Shown one piece after another: positions 31,024-41,208 of a DNA stretch of 64,000 nt. The DNA is from Hemicordylus capensis. Taxonomy: Eukaryota; Chordata; Lepidosauria; Squamata; Cordylidae. Numbering within the stretch: the stretch's first letter is position 1; each line of letters opens with the position of its first letter. The position numbers and the translations under genes were made by a program. The DNA is taken from positions 4,342,501 to 4,406,500 of the forward strand of contig NC_069665.1 of NCBI RefSeq assembly GCF_027244095.1, read 5' to 3'. The notes beneath the pieces are model-generated. The model saw only the letters and a list, made by a program, of their open reading frames with translations, was not told where the DNA came from and searched no databases.

Positions 31024-32400
31024 GGGAGCCCCTAAATGGGCTGGGGTGTGGCTTTCCCATGCTGGACTTCATGTTGCTATACCATCCAAATGGTTCTTTT
31101 ACTGGGTCAGCGAGCCAAAGAACATCACCAGCGGAGAAGTTTAAAAGGCTTTATTATTTGCTCTGCAGAAGCAAAGGTTCTGGTCGGCTATTGTCTAAAT
31201 TCCAGAACCCCGAGCATCATTTACAACAGACTTTTATACTTTACAGATCACGTAGGCAAGTAATTACATAATGATTACATTATCTCACTTGTAGGTAAAT
31301 AATAACAATAGAAATTGCTGAGGAGATTCCGATGATAACGGTTGAGCTACAGAGGAAGTCTCAGAGATAACAGTTGGGGCTAGAGAGGAAATTCCAGAGA
31401 TAACCTTTAATTAAGTTCTTATCATATAGTGTGTTTTAAACCTCTCAGTATGAAATTGGTTTTCTGAGTATATCAATGTCTTTGCACTGGGGGTGGGGCT
31501 AAAACTGTGGGAGCGTGGTCTAGTTAATGGCTGTACATGGGGCAGCCCCTTATTTGGCTGAGGTGGGGTTTTTTCATGCTGGACTTCACATTGTTGCACT
31601 GGGGAGCCCTAAAATTGTGGGAGCATAACCTTCATAGTGGCCATACACTGGGGAGCCCCTGATTTGGCTGGGGTGTGGCTTTCTCATGCAGGACTTCACG
31701 TCTTTGCAATGGGGAGCCCCCAAAATTGTGGGAGCATGGCCTTACTAGTAGCCATACAGTGAATAGCTCCTGATTTGGCTGGGGTGCAGGTTTTTCATGC
31801 TGGACTTTATGTCTTTGCACTGGGGAGCCCATGATTTGCCTGGGGTGTTGCTTTCCCATTCAGGACTTAATGTCTTTGCACTGGGGAGCCCCCCAAATTG
31901 TTGGAGCACGACCTTCATAATAATCAAATACTGGGGAGCCCCTGATCTGGCTGGGGTGCAGATTTTTTCATGCTGGACTTCACCGGCTGTGAAGCATCTC
32001 TGCACAGAGACCCCCTCCATTGGGTGGGAGGTGGCTTTCTCATGCTGGACCTGAAGTATGTGTGCTGAGTTGCCCCTGGTTGGTGCTGGAGGCATTGCTT
32101 TCTCGTGCCACTGCTTGATGTATGTGCGCTGAGCTGCCTCTGGCTGGGCTGGCCTGGGGGTGTTGCTTTCTCACGCCGAGCTTCATGTCTGTGCCCTGAG
32201 CCATCCCCGACTGGGGCTGAGGGCATTGCTTTCTCGCGCCGAGCCTTAGGTATGTGCGCTGAGCCACCCCTGGCTGGGGCTGGGAGCGTTGCTTTTTCGT
32301 GCCAGGCTTTACGTCTGTGCGCTGAGCCGCCCCAGTGGGGGCTGGGGGGCATTGCTTCCTCGCGCCGAGCTTCACGTCTTTGCTCTGAGAAGCCCCTCAT
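31024..32400. repeat. Tandem array 1, 61-bp and 111-bp units
   Basis: Unit starts (GCACTGGGGAG-like) at 31484, 31596, 31706, 31817 and 31878 give spacings 112, 110, 111 and 61. From 32050 to 32400 a GC-rich set of about 61-64-bp units follows (anchor [AC]TGTG.[GC]CTGAG). The 61-bp unit is GCACTGGGGAGCCC plus TGATTTGGCTGGGGTGTGGC and CATGCTGGACTTCATGTC. The 111-bp form adds about 50 bp around ATTGTGGGAGCATGGCCTT. Confidence 0.85.
31075..31475 (-). mobile_element. Probable solo LTR fossil inside the array
   Basis: A 401-bp block foreign to the array begins TG and ends CA and is flanked by the 4-mer ATGT on both sides (31071-31074, 31476-31479). The antisense strand carries an AATAAAGCC polyadenylation-like signal. 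No internal retroviral region is present. The family is unknown. It postdates the array units it interrupts. Confidence 0.45.
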
Positions 32401-33060
32401 TTGGCCAGGGGGTGTGTATCTCCAATCCTTGCTGCCTGACTCTGCCCTTCGTACTCTGAGTGGTGTTGAGGAGGCATCTCCGACCTGCCCAGACCACCCG
32501 CTTGGTCTGCCCTGCCCACGGAGAAGTGCGGCCTCCCCGACCTCTTCAAGCAGCATGGTGTGCTGAGCAGGCTCTGCTGGCTCGAAGGCAGACGGTGAGT
32601 GGACTCTGGCCAGGCAAGGAGACGCGGCCTGAAGCTTTCCGGTCTCATTCTGCTTGGGTTGGGCTCTTGGATGAACAGCCCTGGTCCTCAAGCAGCCCTT
32701 CTAAAGGGGGGGAAAAGTAAAGATCTCAAAGAATCTTTTTCCATGCTTTAGAAGGCAAGGGAGAGAAAAGACAGAAGAAAGAAGTGCAGCAGGAGGAGGA
32801 AGAGAAAGGCACAACAGGAGACATGAAGGGGGAAGAAGTAAGCGGAGAAGACTGGCTTTCAAGAAGCTTGAGAGAAGAAAAGGGGAGAGTCTGCTTCTAT
32901 GTGTTGGATGGCCTCATTGCTGGCTTTCCCTCGGCTCTGTATCCCTGAGTAGAGGCTGATCTACCTGGAGCCTGGCTGCTTCATGATGGACTGGATGCCC
33001 CTGATTTGAGAAGGAGGTGGACTAAAAAGGATGGATTGAGTGTCTATCCACTCAGTGGCC
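32401..33060 (+). repeat. Module copy 2 of the triplicated exon-like unit
   Basis: Best preserved copy. DLFKQHGVLSRLCWLEGR ends at ACG followed by GTGAGTGG, a strong donor. About 155 bp on, TCTTTTTCCATGCTTTAG is a strong acceptor before an A/G-rich block (about 32752-32837) that ends GAAGAA followed by GTAAGC, another strong donor. In one frame the block reads GKGEKRQKKEVQQEEEEKG. The CTGCTTCTATGTGTTGGATG block follows. This looks like a two-exon unit, but the frame differs from copy 1. Confidence 0.6.
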
Positions 33061-35280
33061 CCTTCTAGAGCTGGGATTGGACTTTCCCTTGCCGGACTTC
33101 ACGTCTCTGCACTGAGGATTCCCCCAAATTGTGGGAGCATGGCCTTCTTAGTAGCTGTATACTGGGGAACCCCTGATTTGATGGTTGTGTGGCTTTCTGA
33201 TGCTGGACTTCATGTCTTTGCACTGGGAAGCCCCCCAAATGGTGGTAGCGTGGTCTTGTTAAGGGACATACATGGGGAGCCCCTGATTTGGTGGGGGTGC
33301 AGCTTTTTTCATGCTGGACTTCACGTCCTAGCACTGGGGAGCCCCTCTAATATTTGGAGCACGGTCTTTGTAGTGGTCATATACTGAAGAGCCCCTGATC
33401 TGGCTGGGGTGCAGCTTTTTCATGCTGGACTTCATGTCTCAGCACTGCAGAGCCCCTATAATATTTGGAGCATGGTCTTTGTAGTGGTCATATACTGAAG
33501 AGCCCCTGATCTGGCTGGGGTGCAGCTTTTTCATGCTGGACTTCATGTCTCAGCACTGGGGAGCCCCTATAATATTTGGAGCATGGTCTTTGTAGTGGTC
33601 GTATACGGAAGAGCCCCCGATCTGGCTGTGGTGCACTTTTTCATGCTGGACTTCATGTCTTGGCACTGGAGAGCCCCTGTAATATTTGGAGCATGGCCTT
33701 TGTAGTGGTCGTATACGCAAGAGCCCCCGATCTGGTTGGTGTGCAGCTTTTTCATGCTGGACTTCATATCTTAGCACTTTGGAGCTCCTCTAATATTTTG
33801 AGCATGGCCTTTGTAGTGGTCGTATACGGAAGAGCCCCTAATCTGGCTGGGGTGCAGCTTTTTCATGCTGGACGTCATGTCTTAGCACTGGGGAGTCCCG
33901 GAAGAGCCCTTGATCTGCTAGTTCTGAGGCTTTTTTCATGCTGGACTTCATGGCTTGGCACTGGGGAGCCCCTATAATATTTGGAGCATGGTCTTTGTAG
34001 TGGTCGTATATGGAGGAGCCCCCGATCTGGCTGTGGTGCAGCTTTTTCATGCTAGATTTCATGTCTCAGCACTTGGGAGCCCCTGTAATATTTGGAGCAT
34101 GGTCTTTGTAGTGGTCGTGTACGGAAGAGCCCCAAATATGGCTGTGGTGCAGCTTTTTCATACGAGACTTCATGTCTCAGCACTGGGGAGCCCCTATAAT
34201 ATTTGGAGCATGGTCTTTGTAGTGGTCGTATATGGAAGAGCCCCCGATCTGGCTGGGGTGCAGCTTTTTTCATGCTGGACGTCATGTCTCAGCACTGGGG
34301 AGCCCCTATAATATTTGGAGCATGGTCTTTGTAGTGGTCGTATATGGAAGAGCCCCCGATCTGGCTGGGGTGCAGCTTTTTCATCCTGGAATTCATGTCT
34401 CAGCACTGGGGAGCCCCTATAATATTTGGAGCATGGTCTTTGTAGTGTTCGTATACTAAAAAGCCCCTGATCTGGCTGGGGTGCAGCTTGTTCATGCTGG
34501 ACTTCACATCTTGGCACTGGGGAGCCCCTATAATATTTGGAGCATGGCCTTTGTAGTGGTCGTATACGGAAGAGCCCCCAATCTGGCTGTGGTGCACTTT
34601 TTCATGCTGGACTTCACATCTTGGCACTGGGGACCCCCTATAATATTCGGAGCATGGCCTTTGTAGTGGTCATATACTGAGGAGCCCCTGATCTGGCTGG
34701 GGTGCCTCCTTTTCACGCTGGACGTCATGTATTAGCAGTGGGGAGTCCCAGAAGAGCCCTTGATCTGCTTGTTCTGCAGCTTTTTTCATGCTGGGCTTCA
34801 TGTCTTGGCACTGGAGAGCCCCTGTAATATTTGGAGCATGGCCTTTGTAGTGGTCGTATACGCAAGAGCCCCCTATCTGGTTGGTGTGCAGCTTTTTCAT
34901 GCTGGACTTCATGTCTTAGCACTTTGGAGCCCCTCTAATATTTTGAGCATGGCCTTTGTAGTGGTCGTATACGGAAGAGTCCCTGATCTGGCTGGTATTC
35001 AGCCTTTTAATGCTGGACTTCACGTCTTAAAACTGGGGAGTCCCGGAAGAGCCCTTGATCCACTTGGGGTGCAGCTTTTTTCATGCTGGACTTCATGTCT
35101 TAGCACTGGGGAGCCCCTATAATATTTGGAGCATAGCCTTTGTAGTGGTCATATGCTGAAGAACCCTTGCTCTGGCTGGGGTGCAGCTTGTTCTTGCTGG
35201 ATTTCATGACTTTGCACTGGGGAGCCCCTAAAATATTGTGAGTATGGGCTTTTCAGAATGGACTTAGTGTCTGTACCCTG
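33061..35280. repeat. Tandem array 2: 111-bp satellite-like units with higher-order structure
   Basis: Twenty successive units. Start points (GCACTGGGG-like) at 33109, 33220, 33331, 33442, 33553, 33663, 33774, 33885, 33958, 34069, 34180, 34292, 34403, 34514, 34624, 34735, 34808, 34919, 35030, 35103 and 35214. Seventeen spacings are 110-112 and three are exactly 73 (33885, 34735, 35030). Because 111 is 37 codons, both strands stay open for hundreds of bases (for example HAGLHVSALGSPYNIWSMVF on plus, KSSMKKLHHSQIGGSS on minus). The 295-bp block 33663-33958 is repeated as 34808-35103. Confidence 0.9.
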
Positions 35281-35780
35281 AGTGGCTGCTCATTTATCTG
35301 CCGAGTGTCTAGCAAGAGACGATGGAAATGCAGCCTCCCTGACCTCTTCTAGCAGCGTTGTGTGATGAGTGGGCTCTGTTGGCTGAAGGCACAGGGTGAG
35401 TGGACTCTGGTCAGGGAAGGAGACCCCTGATCTTAAGCTCTCAGTTCTCATTCTCCTTGCGTTGGGCTCTTGGATGAACAGCCCTGGTCCTCAAGAAGCC
35501 CTTCTAAAGAGGGAAAAGGGTAAAGAAGAAGCTTTTGTCTTCATTTAGAACTCAAAGGGCTGAAAAAACAATAAAAGTATAGTAACTGGGGGTGAAGCAC
35601 ATCCGGGCGGGCAGAAAACAAGCAGGTAAGGACAGGGCAGGGTTTAAGGATTCAGAATCTATTTTGTTCTCCGTGTTTTACAAGAGAACAGGAGAACGAT
35701 TGAAGGAACAACCGTGGATCAAGGAGACAGAACATCAGCAAGGTGCCACAGGAGCCCTGAAAACTACCTGGAGAAGCGGG
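35281..35780 (+). repeat. Module copy 3 of the triplicated unit, degenerate
   Basis: CCTGACCTCTTCTAGCAGCG aligns with the DLFKQ block but has a stop in that frame. AGGGTGAGTGGACTCTGG keeps the donor region, and GTTGGGCTCTTGGATGAACA, then GCCCTGGTCCTCAAG, the intron-like spacer. The A/G-rich block (35545-35640) is diverged. Confidence 0.6.
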
Positions 35781-35869
35781 AGGAGATGACTGGATAACAC
35801 TTGGAGTGTGGTTTTCTTCATGCTTGGCATGAGATCCCTGCTCCAGATTTCTCGGAGCAGCCGCTGAGC

Positions 35870-36960
35870 TGAGTGGAGAGCCACTGGCCTTGGGTGTGTC
35901 CAGGGTTTTATTCTGCCCCCCATTATTTCTGTGTGCTGCTTGCAATATTGTTTAATTACAAACTTTAAATATGTTAAAAACTAAAACAAAAATAGCTGTT
36001 GCCTAGGATAACGTCTAAAAGGATAGGATAAAACCTAAAAAGAATAAATGAGTGTAGGTAGTATAAGTAGGATAAAATCTAAAAAGAATGAAGTAGTGTA
36101 GTATAATAAAAGAAATAAGATCTATTAATTAGGAAGGCTAATGCAAAATAGTAGGGGTGTGCACGGAACCGCGGAGCTGCGGTCCGGCACTGGGGTGGGG
36201 GGTTCCATTAAGGGCGGGGGGGGCTTTACTTACCCCTCCTGCGCTTTCCACACACTGCCGCCGTAATTATTGAAAAAATTGCTCCTCCGATGGCTGTTCC
36301 GATTTTAAAAAATGGCTGCCCCCTTGAAGCCCTGGCCCCCTGCTGCTGCCTTGAAGCCCCCTCCCACCCCCTTAAATCTCGCCCCGGGCCCTTAAATCTT
36401 GCCCCGATAACATTAAGACGCGGGCGGGCGGCGGGGAGATGTCCTCCCGCCCCCTTCCCTGCTAGGCTGCAAAAGACTTTAGGAAGGCTTCTGCGCGTGT
36501 GCGCGCAGAAGCCTTCCTAAAGTCTTTTCCAGCCTAGCAGGGAAGGGGGCGGGAGGACATCTCCCCGCCGCCCGCCCGCGTCTTAATGTTATCGGGGCAA
36601 GATTTAAGGGCCCGGGGCGAGATTTAAGGGGGTGGGAGGGGGCTTCAAGGCAGCAGCAGGGGGCCAGGGCTTCAAGGGGGCAGCCATTTTTTAAAATCGG
36701 AACAGCCATCGGAGGAGCAATTTTTTCAATAATTAGTGTGTGGAAAGCGCGGGAGGGGTAAGTAAAGCCCCCCCCGCCCTTAATGGAACCCCCCAAACTC
36801 CCCACCCGAACCAAAACCACCCCGTGACCGGACCGGTCTGGAGGCCTTTAGAATGGCCTCCGAACCGGTCCGTGCACATTCCTACAAAATAGAATGAAGC
36901 ATTATCAAAGCAACTAGTGTATTAAAATAATATTCAAAGCAGCATATAGAAATGATGAGA
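35870..36960. repeat. Right copy of the locus-bounding direct repeat, split by a hAT element
   Basis: GCTGCTTGCAATATTGTTTA, AGGATAAAATCTAAAAAG, GTAGTATAATAAAAGAAATA and, beyond the insertion, GCATTATCAAAGCAACTAG parallel 29690-29940. With the left copy it brackets modules and arrays within about 6.2 kb. Confidence 0.7.
36152..36884. mobile_element. Full palindromic hAT element, type iv, exact TSD
   Basis: Left TAGGGGTGTGCACGGAACC, right GGTCCGTGCACATTCCTA. TSD CAAAATAG on both sides (36144-36151, 36885-36892). The two arms of roughly 340 bp meet at CTGCGCGTGTGCGCGCAG (centre near 36499) and are almost identical over the inner 240 bp, so both strands encode the same spurious 70-residue frame. 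Arm identity suggests recent insertion. Confidence 0.9.
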
Positions 36961-37712
36961 AAAAACTCATTGATACTAAAAGCCTGAAAGGCCAGAACAC
37001 ATGCAACTGGTTGCTCCTAGCACCATTCCCTCAGGTAGCTCTTGAGTGGCTCCAGGTCTCTTCCTGCTAGGATCCTACAGACTTCCCCCTCCTACTTGAT
37101 GCAAAGATCAGGGGGTGGGGGGGATTTGATGTAGAAATAAAGATCAGTATTAATTGTCTTTGTATAGCTTTGCTTACTGACATGCTTATAGGATGCTGAA
37201 GATGGTATTTCTGTCAAGCACACAGAATTGATCCTTATTTCAAGTTGTCTGTGTTTTATTGTAAATGGCCCAGAGACTTGTGTTTTGGGCGTTATACAAA
37301 TATGCTGAATAAAAAGTTGTCAATATTGTCTGCTAGAATTAAAGATTGCCATAGTTGGAAGAGTTGTGGCATTCAAAAGTACTGTTGTCCTAGGCTAGAG
37401 TTGGTGTCGCTCTTGCTGCAGGCAGAGACCTGCTTCATGAGCAGCAAATGCCAATGAAATAAAGGCGGAGATGGTCTGGCGTGAGGGACACTTCCTTGGA
37501 AACAAAGGACATTTTAGAAAATTGCCACTGATGGGATAAATTGCAGACTGTTGGGAAAGAGACCTCTCCCCTGCCCAACATGTTTAAATGAAAGATTTTG
37601 GTCAAACAGGTTCAGTCCTAGTTTGCCCAGAGCACAAGTGGAATCGACTGGACCATATAATTACAAATCTTCCTCCGTTTTTCACTCTCTCTCCCTAGGA
37701 TAGATGATATCG
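36961..37712. other. Unassigned DNA
   Basis: No supported gene or repeat end. Confidence 0.35.
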
Positions 37713-38120
37713 CAGGTGCACCTAGGTAACTTGGAGCCTGGACCTAAAGGCCTTTGGAGTTTAAAGGCCCCCTTGCTGGAGGCCCCCCCTCCACCGCTGC
37801 AAGTTATGCATCACCCCCCCCACACGCTATTTTCAGCAGGTGGGTTTTTCAGGCCATAAACATCAACTGAACTCACAAGAGTATAAAACGGGTATATTTA
37901 TGCAAATATGCATGAGCAGAAATATTCCAACAAGCAACTTAACATATTCCCATCCCACATACTGCTTTCCCTACTCTCTCCTCTGTCTCTAAAGTACCTG
38001 TCACAGGTCACAATCACACTTGTAGTAGGGGCCAGTGGCAGCCACTCCACCCAGGACAGACTGAAGATTTGGGGGACCCAGGGTGGGTGGAGGCCCTGGC
38101 GTCTGGCCTTGAAGTCCAGG
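37713..38120 (-). mobile_element. hAT-like element, split
   Basis: CAGGTGCACCTAGGTAACTT, TGGAGCCTGGACCTAAAGGC and, at the other end, CTGAAGATTTGGGGGACCC and GGCCCTGGC.. TCCAGGGTC are inverted relative to 16385-16575. A 190-bp unrelated block lies between. Confidence 0.5.
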
Positions 38121-38569
38121 GTCAGAGTGCCACTGGGTGGAATTATGAAAGAGTAACACACCAAGCAGAATGACATGCCCTTTTCTCCTGTCATCCTTGG
38201 GAATGTCTACAGGGTTCTTTTTCTAAAGTGTAAAAGGCAACTGACCTCCCAGCTCCACAAGATGCTTGCCATAGATGCAGTAACTGGTCCTTCTTCAAGG
38301 CATACTCTGCCATGCCTTCAGGGCCAAAGTCTAGTTATACATCGCTCTGCATCCCCACAAGTAAAATCTTTGTCGCTGGGGTTGCCACCTTCCAGACCTG
38401 GCCTGGAACTTCCAGGAACTCACCTCCCATCTCCAGGCTACTCTTGAAAACAACCCTTGAGAGTTTCATGGCTTGTGCTGAATAATTGGGGTGGGGTGGG
38501 GTCCAGGAATAGCCTCCGTGCTGGCAACCCTATCTCCCCCCCCCCGCTGTTCTTTTGCTGACCATGCTC
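38121..38569. other. Unassigned DNA
   Basis: A 90-codon frame without domain. No repeat boundary. Confidence 0.35.
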
Positions 38570-38742
38570 CAGGGCTTTTCAGATGGGGGTCCCCAGAAGT
38601 TTTTGGGAAGGTGAGAGTTGTAATCTATCAGCATCCAGGAACCCCAGTTTGAGAACCAGGTTCACTCCCTGGCAGCATTCTCAGGTAGATCTGGGAAAGA
38701 CCTTGGCCTGGAACCCTGGAGAGTTGCTGCCAGTCAGCGTCC
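38570..38742 (+). mobile_element. MITE remnant plus Sauria-like SINE fragment
   Basis: GGGGGTCCCCAGAAGTTTTT to CCCCAGTTTGAGAACC is a decayed type i MITE. CACTCCCTGGCAGCATTCTC, CCTGGAGAGTTGCTGCCAGT is a SINE body whose tail is cut off by the CR1 insertion. Confidence 0.5.
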
Positions 38743-39565
38743 ATAAGAACAGTCCTGCTGGATCAGGCCCAACTTGGCCCAACTAGTCCAGCATCCTGTT
38801 TCACACAGTGGCCCACCAGATGCCTCTGGGAGCCCACAGGGAAGAGGGGAGGGCATTCCCTCTCCTGCTGTTGCTCCCTTGTAACTGGTATTGAGAGGGA
38901 GGTGGCCTATAGCCATCCAGACTAGTAGCCATTGATAGACCTGTTCTGCATGAATTCGTCTAAGCTTCTAAGGCCATCCAAGCTGTTGGCCAACACCAAA
39001 TCCCGTGGCAGAGAATTCCATAGATTGATTATGTGCTGTTTGAAAAAGTACTTCCTTTTGTTGGTCTTAAATTTCCTGCCCTTCAGTTTCATGGGATGAC
39101 CCCTGGTTCTAGTGGTGTGAGAGAGGGAGAAGAATTTCCCTCTGCCACCCTCTCCACGCCATGCATGGTATACACCTCGATTATGTCTCCCCGTAGTCTC
39201 TCCTTTTCCAAAGTAAAGAGCCTCAGCTGCTAGAGCCTTGCCTCATAAGGAAGGTGCTCCAGGCCCCTGGTCATCCAGGTTGCCCTCTTCTGCACTTTTC
39301 CCAGTTCGACAATGTCCTTAAGATATGGTGACCAGTACTGTAAGCAATACTCCCAAGAGTAGCCACACCATAGTTTTGCATAAGGGCATTATAATAGTAG
39401 CATTTTTGTTTTCAATCCCCTTCCTAATGATCCCTAGCATAGAATTGGCCTTTTTCACTGCTGCCTCGTGTTGAGTTGACACTTTCAAAAAGCTGTCCGC
39501 CATGACCCCAAGATCCCTCTCCTGGTCAGTCAGCGACAGCTCAAATCCCATTGGCATATATGTGA
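38743..39565 (-). mobile_element. CR1-type LINE, 3' UTR and ORF2 C-terminus
   Basis: Starts with CATAAGAACAGTCCTGCTGG (antisense 3' tip), continues through the UTR (CACACAGTGGCCCACCAGAT) into ORF2. The frame at 39318-39557 reads LTDQERDLGVMADSFLKVS and KANSMLGIIRKGIENKNA, the conserved CR1 C-terminal region. About 820 bp is kept, 5'-truncated. Confidence 0.8.
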
Positions 39566-39589
39566 AGTTGGGTTGTGAGGGTTTTTTTT

Positions 39590-39658
39590 GCAGGCTACTG
39601 AGCTAGTAGCATCAAGAATCTGACTCCGTACAAGACAGCTTCCCATGTTCATATGTAA
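39590..39658 (+). mobile_element. Sauria-like SINE tail
   Basis: CTACTGAGCTAGTAGCATCA, GACAGCTTCCCATGTTCATA: the last 60 bases of the SINE body. Confidence 0.5.
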
Positions 39659-39713
39659 CCCGAAACCTTACATCAGGGGTTACATTGATGTAAAGTTTCA
39701 GGTTCATCCAGAT

Positions 39714-39845
39714 CAGGGCTGCACAACTTTGGCCTTCCAGTGGTTGTTGGACAACAACTCCCAGCATCCTCAGACACAGTGGCCAATAGGGGTGATGGGA
39801 ATTGTAGTCCGACAATTGCTGAAGGGCCAAATTTCTGCAGCCTTG
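39714..39845. mobile_element. Palindromic MITE, type ii
   Basis: Left CAGGGCTGCACAACTTTGGC, right GGGCCAAATTTCTGCAGCCTTG, core CAACAACTCCCAGCATCC. A clear TSD was not found. Confidence 0.7.
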
Positions 39846-40089
39846 GTCTAGGATGACCAGGTAACGCTTTCAGATTCTTTGTTCCTATGATGTGTATAAT
39901 TAATTGCAGTATATAAAATATACATACTTATATCTGCCAGGCAAGATGTACGGCCAGTGCCACTCAGCCAGAGCCAGACCTAGGTATTAAGCGATGATTA
40001 AGGGAGCCCATTTGAGAGGTGTGTGATTAATTTCAGAGCAAGCCCTAGATCTGCAAGTGGGATTCTTGCTGCCGCATGACTCAGAGTAG

Positions 40090-40366
40090 TTATCTAGGAA
40101 GTTAGCTAAGCAGGGTCTGCACTGGTTGCATATGTATGGGAGACTAGAAGTGTGAGCACTGTAAGAGAGTCCCCTCGGGATGGAGCCGCTCTGGGAAGAG
40201 CAGAAGGTTCCAAGTTCGCTCCCTGGCAGCATCTCCAACGAGATAGGGCTGGGAGAAAGACTCCTGCCTGCAACCTTGGAGAAGCTGCTGCCAGTCTGTG
40301 TAGACAATGCTAAGCAAGATAGACCAATGGTCTGACTCAGTATATGGCAGCTTCCTAGGTTCCTAT
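40090..40366 (+). mobile_element. 5S rRNA-derived SINE, head partly replaced
   Basis: TTAGCTAAGCAGGGTCTGCA and TATGGGAGACTAG (5S-like), TCTGGGAAGAGCAGAAGGTT, GGCAGCATCTCCAACGAG, GACAATGCTAAGCAAGATAG, tail GGCAGCTTCCTAGGTTCCTA. Confidence 0.75.
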
Positions 40367-40861
40367 TATCTTAGTCACACTTCACCCCTTTTGGTGTCTG
40401 TCTTAGAAGCCATGTCTGGGTATAGGATATATCACACCACAGTGCATACGAAACCACACACACACCCCTCCCATCTACCCCCAAAGCAAAGGGGCTGGAA
40501 TAGAGGAGAGAGAGGTTTCAGACTGACTGCCTTCTCTGGTGCCTTTCCAAAGAGCAGCCTCCTCTGTTGCTCCTTCTGCTGACTGTCCCGCCAGGGATCC
40601 ATGTCTTATTAGGGGGAGAAACTCCAGGCTGTTCTCCTCTAGCCAAGAATCCAAAGGCCCCGCCTAGTTTCTCCTTTAGATTCAAAGAAACCAGCAGTTT
40701 CCCCCTCTGTTGTGCTGCTTCATTCCACAAAATGAAACTTCACCCCCCAACAACTCCTTCCTATGGATTCCTGTTGCCTGGCCACCACCATTTCCCCCTT
40801 TGCCTCATTCCTTCCATGTCTCCAGTAGCACCACTTCCTGGACTGGATCGCTCGGTGACCT
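40367..40861. other. Unassigned DNA
   Basis: Frames on both strands (70-135 codons), Pro/Ser-rich, no domain. Confidence 0.35.
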
Positions 40862-41005
40862 AAGAAGCTGCTGTATCCTGAGTCAGGCCCTTGGTCCCTC
40901 TAGCTCCGTACAGGATTGCCTTCACGGAGTGGCAGCAGCTTCTCCAAGGCTGCCTGCAGGTGTCTCTCTCAGCTCAAGCTGGAGAGGCTGCCAGGGAGGG
41001 AGGGA
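40862..41005 (-). mobile_element. Sauria-like SINE body
   Basis: AAGAAGCTGCTGTATCCTGA, GGCAGCAGCTTCTCCAAGGC, GGAGAGGCTGCCAGGGAGGG. The head is lost, so 5S-type and tRNA-type cannot be told apart. Confidence 0.65.
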
Positions 41006-41097
41006 GGGAACCTCCACCCACGATCATCATTGGCACTACTCACTGTGTCTCTACCCATCCAGCCCCAGGAGCCACCAGCCGCCACTGCTTCTGCCCA

Positions 41098-41208
41098 CTG
41101 GACTTCAACTCCCATAATCCCCAACTAAAGGCCACTAGGGCTGGGGATTATGGGAGTTGGAATCCAATAACAGCTGGAGACCCAACATTGAGAATCTCTG
41201 CACTAGGT
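41098..41208. mobile_element. Palindromic MITE, AATGTTGGG subtype
   Basis: GGACTTCAACTCCCATAATC and ATTATGGGAGTTGGAATCC around GGCCACTAGGGCTGGG, ending CCAACATTGAGAATCTCTG. The left terminus is missing. Confidence 0.65.

Noticed and set aside
31924-32691. Minus-strand 255-codon frame, the longest in the window, with repeats such as ARREKAMP.
   Set aside because: It is the antisense of 61-bp satellite units; repetition and GC content keep it open. There are no conserved frames across units of other lengths.
33061-35280. Could the regular array be a CRISPR locus?
   Set aside because: Units are contiguous 111-bp repeats without unique spacers, in vertebrate DNA.
36290-36820. Two nearly identical 70-113-codon frames, one on each strand.
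   Set aside because: They are the two arms of a palindromic hAT element, not a duplicated gene.
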